Of a stretch of 64,000 nucleotides of DNA, positions 31,558 to 41,050 are shown in pieces; the first letter of the stretch is position 1; each line of letters begins with the position of its first letter. The notes beneath the pieces are model-generated. The model had not been told where the DNA came from. It ran no database searches and saw nothing but the letters and a program-made list of their open reading frames with translations. Origin of the DNA: Butyrivibrio sp. MC2013. Lineage in GTDB: Bacteria > Bacillota > Clostridia > Lachnospirales > Lachnospiraceae. Location of the stretch: NCBI RefSeq assembly GCF_000424585.1, contig NZ_AUKE01000019.1, positions 1 through 64,000 on the forward strand, given 5' to 3'. The position numbers were made by a program, and so were the translations under genes.

Positions 31558-31670
31558 ATGCCTTCCGGAAGTAACGTAAACATTTTTCAAACAATCGGAA
31601 GGAGGAAATCCAAGATCACTCCCGGTTATGAACAAAAAAACCGAGAAATAAGATTTTGGAAAACAAAGAA

Positions 31671-31886
31671 ATGGGATTTTTTACTAATAGCGTAACAGCA
31701 CTGAAGACCGTCGTAACCGCCATCGGAGCGGGTGTAGCCGTATGGGGAATCATCAACCTGCTTGAGGGCTACGGAAATGATAACCCCGGTGCAAAGAGCC
31801 AGGGAATTAAACAGCTGATGGCGGGCGGAGGTATCGTAATCATCGCCCAGACGGTGATCCCTCAGCTCACAACTCTCTTTTCATAA
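31671..31886 (+). CDS. Maff-2 family small membrane protein
   Basis: A 71-residue two-helix membrane protein. The segment INLLEGYGNDNPGAKSQGIKQLMAGG is characteristic of the Maff-2 family found in the transfer regions of Clostridial conjugative elements, where it sits in the position of a VirB2-like subunit. I chose ATG 31671, which gives the usual family N-terminus; a TTG at 31656 would add five residues. No strong ribosome site is close, and the aggagg at 31601 is far. Confidence 0.85.
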   Translation: MGFFTNSVTALKTVVTAIGAGVAVWGIINLLEGYGNDNPGAKSQGIKQLMAGGGIVIIAQTVIPQLTTLFS

Positions 31887-31903
31887 GGAGAACTTCGCGA
31901 TAG

Positions 31904-32776
31904 ATGAATACTATCGTTGAGAAGATTACCGAACTCATAAAGGAAATGCTGCAAGGCTGGGTAATGTCTAACCTCGAAGGAATGTTTACCGATGTGAATA
32001 CAAAGGTAGGCACCATCGCCGGAGAGGTTAGTCAGACCCCAAGCGCATGGAATGCCAGCGTTTTCACTATGATACAGACCTTGTCAGATACGGTCATCAT
32101 ACCGATAGCCGGGATCATCATAACCTACGTGCTATGTTATGAGCTGATCACGATGGTCATAGACAAAAACAACATGCATGAATTCGATACTTCGCTTTTC
32201 TTCCGGTATCTCTTTAAGGCTTGCATCGCAGTAATGCTTCTTAGCAAGACTTCGGATATCGTCATGGCGATCTTTGATGTTGGCGGTCACATGGTAAATG
32301 AAGCCGCCACTGCGATCACGGGTTCTACTGCGCTTAATGTCGGAGCAACCATCCAGTCGATGTTCTCATCGCAGCTGTCAACCATGGAGATAGGTGAGTT
32401 AATTGGTCTCGGCATAGAAACGATGTTTTGCAGCTTCTGTATGAAGATCATGTCCGTTTTGATCACCGTCATTTTGTACGGACGTATGATCGAAATCTAC
32501 CTTTATGTATCGGTAGCACCGGTGCCGTTTGCAACCCTTGTAAACAGGGAATGGGGCGGTATCGGATCAAACTATATCAAGGGATGTATAGCCTTGGCTT
32601 TTCAGGGATTTTTCATCATGGTCTGCGTTGCGATATATGCAGTCCTGGTCAACACGGTTACGGTGGCTTCAAACCTGCACTCAGCTTTGTGGCAGGTAAT
32701 GGCTTATACCGTGGTGCTTTGCTTTACCTTGTTTAAGACAGGCTCTCTTGCAAAGAGCATCCTCAATGCACATTAA
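31904..32776 (+). CDS. VirB6/TrbL-like channel membrane protein
   Basis: This 290-residue protein has a soluble, amphipathic start and about six hydrophobic helices (e.g. TVIIPIAGIIITYVLCYELI, and a C-terminal pair). Position after Maff-2 and before PrgI, and topology, fit the VirB6/TrbL-like inner-membrane component of Tn1549-type transfer systems. An aaggaga site precedes the ATG. Confidence 0.82.
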   Translation: MNTIVEKITELIKEMLQGWVMSNLEGMFTDVNTKVGTIAGEVSQTPSAWNASVFTMIQTLSDTVIIPIAGIIITYVLCYELITMVIDKNNMHEFDTSLFFRYLFKACIAVMLLSKTSDIVMAIFDVGGHMVNEAATAITGSTALNVGATIQSMFSSQLSTMEIGELIGLGIETMFCSFCMKIMSVLITVILYGRMIEIYLYVSVAPVPFATLVNREWGGIGSNYIKGCIALAFQGFFIMVCVAIYAVLVNTVTVASNLHSALWQVMAYTVVLCFTLFKTGSLAKSILNAH

Positions 32777-32796
32777 AAGACGGAGGTGACGAGCCT

Positions 32797-33216
32797 ATGG
32801 CAATCGCAGTAGATGTGGCAAAAGACCCCAAGGCGATCAAGTCGAAGTTCATCGGAAACTTCACCAAGCGCCAGGTCATTTGCTTTGGAGCGGCTGCCGT
32901 GGTTGGTATTCCCTTCTATCTGCTGACAAGAAAGGTAATCGGGACGGACGTGGCTGCCCTAATGATGGTGGCAGTCATGCTCCCGTTCTTCTTCATAGCA
33001 ATGTATGAGAAGGACGGAGTGCCTGCGGAGCAGTATTTAAAGCAGGTCATTGAGATGAAATTTATCCGGCCCGGGATACGCAGATATAAGGTAGAAAACC
33101 TCTACGAGCAGTTGAAAGAAAGAGAACTTAAAGAGAAGGAGGTGGAAGCTCTTGAACGCAAACAAAAAAGGTGGAAAGAAGAGCGCTACGGTCAAACAGA
33201 AAAGCAGGCCGGCTAA
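32797..33216 (+). CDS. PrgI family protein
   Basis: This 139-residue protein has two adjacent hydrophobic helices (about 30-75) and a charged C-terminal coiled coil. KFIGNFTKRQVICFGAAAVVG is typical of PrgI, the VirB3-like partner of the VirB4 ATPase. Its 3' end overlaps the VirB4 start by 65 nt in another frame, as is common in this family of elements. Confidence 0.88.
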   Translation: MAIAVDVAKDPKAIKSKFIGNFTKRQVICFGAAAVVGIPFYLLTRKVIGTDVAALMMVAVMLPFFFIAMYEKDGVPAEQYLKQVIEMKFIRPGIRRYKVENLYEQLKERELKEKEVEALERKQKRWKEERYGQTEKQAG

Positions 33217-35719
33217 GAAGCCTGCCAATACCGTATCGCTTTTTCAGAAGTTTACAGGGCTTACGCTTTCTGAGCATCTGAAACTAAAGAAGCTTAAGAA
33301 AGAATTATCGGGAGATCCGGTACAGTCCGGTAAGCAGATTTCCACGCAGCAAACCATAACCTTTGACAAGATGTATAAGGACGGCATCTGCAAAGTAAGA
33401 AAAAACTATTATACGAAGATGATCGAATTCTTCGATCTGAACTATGTCCTGTTGGATGAGGATGAGAGAGCAGATATCCTGGGGCTGTACTCACAGCTGA
33501 TCAATTACTTTGATCCCAGTATCGGCTTTCAGATCTTCCTTTTTAACAGGCATGTGAATGAAGAAGTCCTTGCGGCGCAGTTTGATATCGCCGCCCAGGG
33601 AGATAAGTTTGATGACATCCGTGAGGAGTTTTCAGACATGCTCAAAAACCTTTCCTCAAGAGGTAATAACGGCGTGATCAAAAGTAAGTACCTAATCTTC
33701 GGAATCGAAGCGGAGAACTTAAAAGAAGCGCGCCAGAGGTTCATAAGCATCGAAGCGGATATCATAAAGAACTTAAGAAACCTTGGTACCAATGCCAAGT
33801 CCCTTGATGGAAAGGAACGCCTCAGAGTCCTGTATGAGTTCTTCAACCAGGACAAGATGGAACCTTTCCATTTTTCATTTAAGGAAATGGCAGAGTCCGG
33901 CAACAGTGTGAAGGATTATATCGCACCGCAGGGCTTCGAGTTCCGTTTCCCCGGAAGATACAAGATGGGGCATATGTTTGGCGCGACCAAGTATCTGGAT
34001 ATCATATCGCCGAAGTTAAATGATGAGCTTTTGAAGCGTCTGTTGGATATCGACAGCAACATATCCATATCCATCCATATGCAGACCATAGAGCCGATTG
34101 AGGCTATCAAGCTCTTGAAACGTGCCTTGTCCGATGTACAGAAGACCAAGATCGACGAGCAGAAGAAGGCAGTAAGAGCCGGATATGACATGGATATCTT
34201 ACCTACGGATATCGTTCTGTATGAGAAGAACACCATGGAACTTTTGGATGATCTGAATACCAGTAACCAGAAGCTTATCTGGACCACGATCTTGATATCC
34301 GGTTTCGGAAGGAACAAGAAGGAACTGGAGAGTGTGACCCAGAGGATATCGGGTATCATTCAGCAGGCCAACTGCAGACTGATCGATCTTCAGTATAAGC
34401 AGGAAGTGGCTATGAATGCCGCAGCTCCAATCGGTATCAATGATACAAAAGAGGGAAGGCATCTGATCACAAAGAACCTGGCGATCCTGGTACCGTTCAA
34501 TACACAGGAACTGTTCCAGCAGGGACAGTCATTGTATTACGGCCTTAATGCCTTATCCAACAACATGATCATGGCAGACCGTAAGAAACTCAGGACACCG
34601 AACGGCGTAATCTTAGGTACGCCCGGTTCCGGTAAATCCTTCTCAGCAAAAAGAGAGATCCTTGGGAGCTTCCTGGTATCAAGGGATGACATTTTAATCT
34701 GTGATCCTGAGGGTGAGTATTACCCGCTTGTAAAAGCACTCGGAGGTGAAGTCGTAAAGCTGGCAACCAATTCAAAGGATTACTTAAATCCTATGGATAT
34801 CCAGTTATCCCATAAGAATGATCGAGAAGCATTAAAGCTTAAGTCAGACTTCCTTATCACGCTCTGTGATGCTATCGCAGGCGGTGAGACAGGCCTTGCT
34901 AATGATGAGAAGGGTATTATCGACCGCTGTATCGAGAAGATCTACGATGAATATTTTAAGGATCCGAGACCGGAGAACATGCCCCTATTGGAAGACCTGT
35001 ATAATGCGCTGATCCAGTACGAGCCGGATAAAGCAGTATCAGAACAGCTTGCAGTGGATGCAAGGCAGAAAGCGGTACGTATCGCAAACAGCCTTGTGCT
35101 CTATGTCCATGGCTCTCAGAACTATTTCAATCACAGAACAAATGTGGATTCTCAGAACCGTATTGTCTGCTTCGATATCAGAGACCTGGGAAAACAGCTG
35201 AAGGAACTGGGCATGCTGATCGTGCAGGATGCGGTCTGGAACAGAGTATCAAGGAACCGTGAAAGACATGTGGCGACCAGATACTACTGTGATGAGTTCC
35301 ATCTGCTCCTTCGTGATAAGCAGACGGCACAGTACTCTGTTGAGATCTGGAAAAGATTCAGAAAGTGGGGCGGAATTCCTACGGGACTGACTCAGAACGT
35401 TGGTGATTTCCTGCGTTCGGAAGAGATCGAGGGAATCCTCGGTAACAGTGACTTTGTATATCTTCTGAATCAGAACGCAAAGGACCAGGTGATCTTGGCC
35501 GATAAGCTGGGGCTTTCAGCAAAGCAGCTTCAGTATGTAACAAACTCTGAATCAGGTTGCGGACTCATTCTTTTTAATGACGTAGTGATCCCGTTTGTTG
35601 ACAGATATCCTACAGATACCAAGACATACAAGATCATGAATACGAAGCCGGAGGAAGTAGACGAGCCGGCGGGTGCAGCTAAACAGGGAGATGATGCGGA
35701 TGGCAAAGAAACAGAATAA
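33152..35719 (+). CDS. VirB4-like conjugation ATPase
   Basis: This 855-residue ATPase powers the transfer apparatus. N-terminal basic tail, VirB4 N-terminal domain (to ~430), then the ATPase domain: Walker A GTPGSGKSFSAKRE near 489, DPEGEYYPLV, Walker B YYCDEFHLLL near 712 and the QNVGDFLRS segment. Start is TTG at 33152 with aggagg 8 nt upstream. It ends inside the start of the next gene. Confidence 0.93.
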   Translation: MNANKKGGKKSATVKQKSRPAKKPANTVSLFQKFTGLTLSEHLKLKKLKKELSGDPVQSGKQISTQQTITFDKMYKDGICKVRKNYYTKMIEFFDLNYVLLDEDERADILGLYSQLINYFDPSIGFQIFLFNRHVNEEVLAAQFDIAAQGDKFDDIREEFSDMLKNLSSRGNNGVIKSKYLIFGIEAENLKEARQRFISIEADIIKNLRNLGTNAKSLDGKERLRVLYEFFNQDKMEPFHFSFKEMAESGNSVKDYIAPQGFEFRFPGRYKMGHMFGATKYLDIISPKLNDELLKRLLDIDSNISISIHMQTIEPIEAIKLLKRALSDVQKTKIDEQKKAVRAGYDMDILPTDIVLYEKNTMELLDDLNTSNQKLIWTTILISGFGRNKKELESVTQRISGIIQQANCRLIDLQYKQEVAMNAAAPIGINDTKEGRHLITKNLAILVPFNTQELFQQGQSLYYGLNALSNNMIMADRKKLRTPNGVILGTPGSGKSFSAKREILGSFLVSRDDILICDPEGEYYPLVKALGGEVVKLATNSKDYLNPMDIQLSHKNDREALKLKSDFLITLCDAIAGGETGLANDEKGIIDRCIEKIYDEYFKDPRPENMPLLEDLYNALIQYEPDKAVSEQLAVDARQKAVRIANSLVLYVHGSQNYFNHRTNVDSQNRIVCFDIRDLGKQLKELGMLIVQDAVWNRVSRNRERHVATRYYCDEFHLLLRDKQTAQYSVEIWKRFRKWGGIPTGLTQNVGDFLRSEEIEGILGNSDFVYLLNQNAKDQVILADKLGLSAKQLQYVTNSESGCGLILFNDVVIPFVDRYPTDTKTYKIMNTKPEEVDEPAGAAKQGDDADGKETE

Positions 35720-38177
35720 TCCGGCAAAGGATGATGTGTTAAAGAAGAATGCCATGAAGCAGGAGAGCTTTAACGCAAAGTCTGATACCGGAGAGTTTAA
35801 GAATGAAAGAGCGGGTCCGAAAGGATCCGCGAAGACCGGGGGTAAGAATTTATCCCCGAAGGAAAAAACTGTTTCCGAGGCGCAGGAGATGTTCACGCAG
35901 GGGACTGAGAACAAAGTCGGTTCCAAGTCTGAACAGCAGAGCAGAAAGGCAAATCAGGAGTTCTTTAGCAAGCATGAGCAGGAGGATGAAAGAAATACCG
36001 AATATGCATCCCAGCGCGAGGAGACAAGAGCAAGACGCATTCACAGGCAGCACGATACGCGGACCCGCGTTAAGGACAGCTTCATACAGTCAGACGGTGA
36101 TTTCCATGATAAGACAGGATTTGTGGAGGAAGCCGGAGCTGAGTTGGATAGCAAAAAGCTGGACAAGCTTGAAAAGAAAGCAGAAAAAGCGGGAAAGAAA
36201 ACAGAAAAGGCGCGTAAGAAGCTGCCACAGCGTAAGGAATACAAACTGGTACGCCACTTTGATGAAAAGACGGGGAAGGTCACTTATGAGCTTCAGACAA
36301 ATAAAGTTCCAAAGAGACCAAAAAACGGAAATCCCATAACGGCGGCACAGCGCAGGGCTGCGATGGAAGCCACAGGCTTTGTGCACCAGAAGATCGCGGA
36401 AAATGAAAAGGAAAACGCAGGTGTCGAAGGTGCTCATAAGACTGAACAGGCAGGAGAGGCGGTGATAGATTATGCAAGACGTTTTAAGCGTGACAAATAT
36501 GCCCGCCGTGCCAACAAAGTAGCAGCTCTGGAGAAGAAACAGTTTAAGGCAGAAGTCAATTTCCGTTATCAGAAGTTTCTGGAAGAACACCCGGAGGTGA
36601 AGAAAAAAGCCATACAGAAGAGGTTGCAGAAACAGAAGATCAAGCGGGAATATGCCAAAGCATTAAGGAAAGGAACGGAGGCAAAGCAGGCGGCGGGATA
36701 CGCCAAGAAAGCAGCTCAGACAACCACGACAATCGCAAGAAAGTTACAGGAATTTGCCCGGAAGCACATAGGAGCGATCGCAACTATAGGACTCTTCGGG
36801 CTTTTCTTTATGCTGATCGCGGCGGGTGTATCGAGCTGTGCTGCCATCTTTAACGGCGGGGTTTCAACGACCATGGCAGGGAGCTACCAGAGTGTGCCTG
36901 CACAGCTGGATGCATCCGATGAGGCTATGACCTCAAGGGAGATGGCTTTGCAGAATACCATTGATTCCATTGAAACGGACTACCCGGACTACGACGAGTA
37001 CAACTATAACCTTGCAGAGATCGGGCATAATCCGTTCACGCTGATCAATTATCTTTCAGCGACAAAGGTGAATGTGGTGGCTGCGGACTGTGATGCCGAG
37101 ATCGAATCACTTTTTAATGAAATGTATGAGCTGACCCTTACGCCAAGAGAAGAAACAAGAACAAGAACGGTCACGCAGACCAATGAAGAAACAGGTGAAG
37201 AGGAAGAAGTGGAAGAGGAATACACGGTAACGATCCTTGATGTGGAGCTGACCAGAAAGCCGCTTGAGGATATCGTGGCGGACAGACTTACCGGGAATGA
37301 TGATGCCAGTTCGCTTTATGTGGCTTATCAGGCTACAAACGGTGCACTTCAGCAGTTTTACACGCCTCTTGATGTCGATTGGTACAACCTGATCTCAAGC
37401 TATTACGGATATCGTAAGAATCCCGTCACGGGAGAGAATCAGTTCCATCGCGGGATTGATATAGCGGTTCCGGAAGGTACAGAGGTCTATGCGGCACAGG
37501 ACGGAACGGTAACAACGGCAGAGTATAACAGTGAATACGGAAACTATATCGTCATAGAAGATGCGAACGGGTTTGTGACGAAATATGCACACCTGTCGAG
37601 TATGAATGTTTCTGCCGGACAGACTGTCAAGCATGGAGCGGTTATAGGAAAAACAGGAAATACCGGATCCAGTACCGGAAGCCATTTACATCTGGAGTGC
37701 CTTGCGAGTGGAGAGTATTACAATCCACTCTTTTATTTTGAGAACGGAGACGGTTCGATCTATGGCACAACGGACCCCATAGGTGGTAACGGTGATGTGG
37801 CGGCATTGTTTGACGAGGCGGAAAGGTATCTTGGATACCCTTATGTATGGGGCGGTTCAAGTCCTTCAACGAGTTTTGACTGCTCGGGATTTGTCTGCTA
37901 CGTGGTGACCCACAGTGGTTATTACAATCTGCCGAGGACAACAGCACAGGGCATTTATAACCAGTGCCAGCATATCAGCGCATCGGAGGCAAAAGCAGGA
38001 GACATCATTTTCTTCACGGGAACATACAACTCCGGTAATCCGGTAACCCACGTAGGAATCTATGCCGGAAACGGACAGATGATCCACTGCGGTGATCCCA
38101 TCAAGTATACCTCGATCAATACGCCATACTGGCAGAATCATTTCTATGCCTTTGGTCGTTTGCCTGCTTCACCATAG
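35700..38177 (+). CDS. bifunctional M23 peptidase + NlpC/P60 cell-wall hydrolase
   Basis: This 825-residue protein cuts the cell wall for the transfer channel. A long charged N-terminal region (to ~350, rich in K, E, R), one membrane helix (about 356-384), a variable stretch with an E/T-rich segment, then an M23 zinc peptidase (HRGIDI near 581 and HLHLE near 663 keep all metal ligands), and an NlpC/P60 domain (FDCSGFVC near 728; HVGIYAG near 784; catalytic Cys and His present). I start at ATG 35700 (ggag at 35687), overlapping virB4 by 20 nt. Confidence 0.92.
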   Translation: MAKKQNNPAKDDVLKKNAMKQESFNAKSDTGEFKNERAGPKGSAKTGGKNLSPKEKTVSEAQEMFTQGTENKVGSKSEQQSRKANQEFFSKHEQEDERNTEYASQREETRARRIHRQHDTRTRVKDSFIQSDGDFHDKTGFVEEAGAELDSKKLDKLEKKAEKAGKKTEKARKKLPQRKEYKLVRHFDEKTGKVTYELQTNKVPKRPKNGNPITAAQRRAAMEATGFVHQKIAENEKENAGVEGAHKTEQAGEAVIDYARRFKRDKYARRANKVAALEKKQFKAEVNFRYQKFLEEHPEVKKKAIQKRLQKQKIKREYAKALRKGTEAKQAAGYAKKAAQTTTTIARKLQEFARKHIGAIATIGLFGLFFMLIAAGVSSCAAIFNGGVSTTMAGSYQSVPAQLDASDEAMTSREMALQNTIDSIETDYPDYDEYNYNLAEIGHNPFTLINYLSATKVNVVAADCDAEIESLFNEMYELTLTPREETRTRTVTQTNEETGEEEEVEEEYTVTILDVELTRKPLEDIVADRLTGNDDASSLYVAYQATNGALQQFYTPLDVDWYNLISSYYGYRKNPVTGENQFHRGIDIAVPEGTEVYAAQDGTVTTAEYNSEYGNYIVIEDANGFVTKYAHLSSMNVSAGQTVKHGAVIGKTGNTGSSTGSHLHLECLASGEYYNPLFYFENGDGSIYGTTDPIGGNGDVAALFDEAERYLGYPYVWGGSSPSTSFDCSGFVCYVVTHSGYYNLPRTTAQGIYNQCQHISASEAKAGDIIFFTGTYNSGNPVTHVGIYAGNGQMIHCGDPIKYTSINTPYWQNHFYAFGRLPASP

Positions 38178-38194
38178 ATTCACGGAGGAGGCTT

Positions 38195-38521
38195 ATGAAG
38201 ATTGAGAAGATGAATGAGCTGATCGAGAAGTGGAAAGCGCAAAAGCAGGCGTATAACGAGCAGATGGACAAAAAAATATCCGACCTGGAGCGGGAACGTG
38301 ATCTGGCTGTCGCAGCTGCCACGCAAAAGATATTTGCAAGGCATCACTTAAGCGCTGACGAGCTTCTTAAGCTCAAATATGCAAGTAAACAACAATTACA
38401 GAAGGTTCTGGAGTTCATAGAGGAAGAGATCGAAGAACCTGAAAAGCCGGAGCCTTTGGAGGTGACGGAAGATAAGAAAGAAAAGGAGAATCAAAATCAT
38501 GCAAAAGAAACTATTTCGTAG
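38195..38521 (+). CDS. DUF4315 family protein
   Basis: A 108-residue, mostly helical protein (ERERDLAVAAATQKIFARHHLS; DELLKLKYASKQQLQKVLEF) with an acidic C-terminus. DUF4315 members lie between the NlpC/P60 gene and the DUF4366 gene in such elements, as here. ggaggag precedes the ATG. It overlaps the next gene by 23 nt. Confidence 0.85.
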   Translation: MKIEKMNELIEKWKAQKQAYNEQMDKKISDLERERDLAVAAATQKIFARHHLSADELLKLKYASKQQLQKVLEFIEEEIEEPEKPEPLEVTEDKKEKENQNHAKETIS

Positions 38522-40334
38522 GATTACGGCATCGCTGATCCTTTCGGTGATGCTTTTTGCACTGCCGGTGGGAGCCTTTATTGCGAACACTTCAAATGCT
38601 GTCACGGCATATGCGGAAGATGATGTGTCCGGGAATGAATCGGGTGATAATACGAATCCCGGTGATGGCACAGGAGATGCTACAGACGGTGAGACGATCG
38701 GAGGAGAAACCGGTGACGGGAATACCGATAACGGAAATGCCGGTGACGGAGAAACCGGTAACGGAAATTCCGACAACGGTGAAGGTGATGAATCCGGGGA
38801 AGGCGGAGAAGAGGGAGATGATCCCGAACCCACACCGGAGCCGACGCCTGAACCCGAACCGGAGTGTATCTGTGAGCATAAGTGCAGTCAGTATGACTAC
38901 AACAAGGACTGCCCTGTGTGCAGTGCAAACTATAAGGATTGCCAGTACAAGGATCCGAGTGTGAAGATCACCATCGACGCACCAAGCGGTTGGTATGGAA
39001 GAGGAAGCTCTGTAAAGGTGAAGTTCAAAGTTGAGGATATCCTTGATACCGGCAACTTCGCAGTTAAGTCTGTCAGGGCAAAGATCGGACAGAACGGAAG
39101 CTATCAGGATGTTACCGAGGATATGTATATCGAGATCACGGAGAACTGTTCTGTATATGTCCTGGTAACGGATGCGAATGATAAGAGTTATGAGCGCAGC
39201 CGTTCCATCAACTGTTTTGATACCACAAAGCCTACGCTTAATGCGGCAGTATCAGAGGGACTTCTTACGGTACAGGCATCTGATACAGAGTCCGGGATCA
39301 AAGTCATCTATGTGAACGGATATGAATTTAAGGATGACATTACAAACGGAACATTGAACATCCGTCTGTCTCAGTTTGATGCAGGTTATGAGTATTTCAC
39401 CATTACGGCTATGGATAATGCCGGCAATGTGTCTGAGGTATATAAGACGAAAAATCCTTACTATAAGGATCCAAAGTCAGAGGATGATTCCAATCCCGCA
39501 GAACAGCTGCCTGTCAGTGCGGAGGCGACAAATCCTTCCAGTGCCACGGCAACTGTAACTCAGCATACACAGACTGACAGTAACGGCAATACCACAAGCC
39601 AGACACCGAAGACTCCGGAACAGCAGAAAAAGGAGGAGTTCGCCAGGGCTGATGCAGAAGAAGCAGCGTTATCGGATGATGAAAAGGGCGAAGATATGAA
39701 TCTTGGCAAAGAGTTTTATACCATCGAGGCTGCAAGCGGTAAGGTCTTTTATCTGATCATTGACCGTGATGGCGAAGAGGAAATGGTGTACTTCTTAACG
39801 GAGATCACGGAGAACGATCTGCTCAATGTAACGACAGACAATTCCGAAACACTGCCTAAGAATTCTGCGGCCCTTGAATCACAGATCCCTGTGACGGAAA
39901 GCGCACTCCCGAATAACAATACGGATTATGAGGAGACACATGAGGTGGCTACTCCGACTGAGACACCTGCAGAGGAAAGTACAGAAGAGCCTTCTGAAGA
40001 GCCTGCGGAGGAAGAAAAGGAACCTGTAAAGAGCAATCCGTTGGTGGGATATCTTATCATGGGTATCCTTGGTGCAGGAGTGATCGGTGCTGCTTATTAC
40101 TTCAAGGTGGTAAAGAAGAAGCAGGACGGAGATTTTGTAGAGGATGAGGACGAAGAGGACGAGGATGAAGATTATGAATCCGAAGAGGAGGCTTCCTCAG
40201 AGGATGATTTCTTTAGTGAAACGGAGAAGAAGGAATCTGAGAGACCCGCGCCTTCAGCTGATGATGTGGCCGATACCATAGAGGATGCTGACGAGGATGA
40301 TGATCCTTATGAATCTGACTCTGACAAAGAGTAA
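38499..40334 (+). CDS. DUF4366 (CD1107-type) surface protein
   Basis: This 611-residue exported protein has a signal peptide (about 1-40), a Gly/Asn/Asp/Glu-rich low-complexity segment with repeated GDGxTGxGNxDNGN-type units (~45-105), a PEPTPEPTPEPEPE stretch, a cysteine cluster (CICEHKC, CPVC), an Ig-like middle part (~150-280), a conserved domain (~380-440), a membrane helix (~525-550) and an acidic D/E-rich tail. It is probably a cell-surface component of the transfer apparatus. ggaga site at 38485. Confidence 0.87.
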   Translation: MQKKLFRRITASLILSVMLFALPVGAFIANTSNAVTAYAEDDVSGNESGDNTNPGDGTGDATDGETIGGETGDGNTDNGNAGDGETGNGNSDNGEGDESGEGGEEGDDPEPTPEPTPEPEPECICEHKCSQYDYNKDCPVCSANYKDCQYKDPSVKITIDAPSGWYGRGSSVKVKFKVEDILDTGNFAVKSVRAKIGQNGSYQDVTEDMYIEITENCSVYVLVTDANDKSYERSRSINCFDTTKPTLNAAVSEGLLTVQASDTESGIKVIYVNGYEFKDDITNGTLNIRLSQFDAGYEYFTITAMDNAGNVSEVYKTKNPYYKDPKSEDDSNPAEQLPVSAEATNPSSATATVTQHTQTDSNGNTTSQTPKTPEQQKKEEFARADAEEAALSDDEKGEDMNLGKEFYTIEAASGKVFYLIIDRDGEEEMVYFLTEITENDLLNVTTDNSETLPKNSAALESQIPVTESALPNNNTDYEETHEVATPTETPAEESTEEPSEEPAEEEKEPVKSNPLVGYLIMGILGAGVIGAAYYFKVVKKKQDGDFVEDEDEEDEDEDYESEEEASSEDDFFSETEKKESERPAPSADDVADTIEDADEDDDPYESDSDKE

Positions 40335-40352
40335 GAGATAAACCAATAAACC

Positions 40353-40400
40353 GGTGCACATGCACCAAGTATAAAGAGCCGAGGCGAAAGCCCCGGCTCT
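40353..40400. other. two hairpins between DUF4366 and next gene
   Basis: ggtgca/tgcacc (40353-40366) and a longer stem agagccg...cggctct with ggc/gcc and a GAAA loop (40375-40400, one A-C mismatch). There is no T-run. Likely an intercistronic processing or spacing structure. Confidence 0.5.
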
Positions 40401-40422
40401 GATCATGATAAGGAGGAAGATC

Positions 40423-41040
40423 ATGGACGAAAGAACAACAAATGAAGTGGTACAGGATGTGATGGATGACATCGCTGCCAAAAGAGAAGCCACGCAGGAG
40501 ACTGCCAAAGAGGAGAAGACTCTTGCAGATCAGTTTGCAGACAGCAAGGCAGAGCAGGCACAACCGGAAGGGACAGAGGATGGTCAAAAGAAGATGGATG
40601 AGATCACCCTTAAGTTCGGTAAAGGCTGCGTTGGTGATGAGTTCCAGGGGAAAGATGGCGTGAAGTATAAGGAGATCCTGGTTCCCAATCAGGACAAGGA
40701 TGATCACCGCCCCTGGCAGACCTTTGTCGTAAAGGCAAATCATGTGCATGAGAACCAGTACGGTAAAGGCATGTGGTGCAAGCTTCCCGCCAATGGGACA
40801 ACAACACTTCACAGGAGCGTAAAGGTCGGGCAGGATGAACAGGGCAAGCCTATCTGGGATACCGAGAAGACCAAGGTATCAAATAAGGACCTTAAGAAGA
40901 TGGTGGAAGCCTATAAGGATAAGGATCGTGACCGTAGTTCCATGAAGGAGAAGCTTGCGGAAAAGAAGGCTGTTGTTGCGGAGCAGAAGCCGGCGGAGAA
41001 CTATCAGGCCAAGGCAAAGTCCAAGGAAGCAGCTTTATAA
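40423..41040 (+). CDS. 205-residue element protein with shared C-terminal tail
   Basis: No family is recognised. An acidic N-terminus (to ~55) is followed by a folded middle part with KFGKGCVGDEFQGKDGVKYKE and WQTFVVKANHVHENQYGKGMW. The last 35 residues are SMKEKLAEKKAVVAEQ... ending SKEAAL, a motif also present at the ends of three other proteins of the element. ATG 40423 is chosen for aaggagg at 40410. Confidence 0.8.
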   Translation: MDERTTNEVVQDVMDDIAAKREATQETAKEEKTLADQFADSKAEQAQPEGTEDGQKKMDEITLKFGKGCVGDEFQGKDGVKYKEILVPNQDKDDHRPWQTFVVKANHVHENQYGKGMWCKLPANGTTTLHRSVKVGQDEQGKPIWDTEKTKVSNKDLKKMVEAYKDKDRDRSSMKEKLAEKKAVVAEQKPAENYQAKAKSKEAAL

Positions 41041-41050
41041 GGAGGAGCAT

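Noticed and set aside
35803-36339. 178-codon alternative + frame inside the M23/NlpC gene
   Set aside because: Arg/Ser-rich sequence produced by the lysine/glutamate-rich host frame; no ribosome site and no family resemblance, unlike the tnpV case.
38640-38830. Gly/Asn/Asp repeats resembling a tandem DNA repeat
   Set aside because: It is protein-level low complexity in the DUF4366 gene with irregular DNA units, not a CRISPR or minisatellite.
40213-40812. 199-codon minus-strand frame
   Set aside because: Antisense to the acidic tail of the DUF4366 gene and the 205-residue gene; typical shadow composition.
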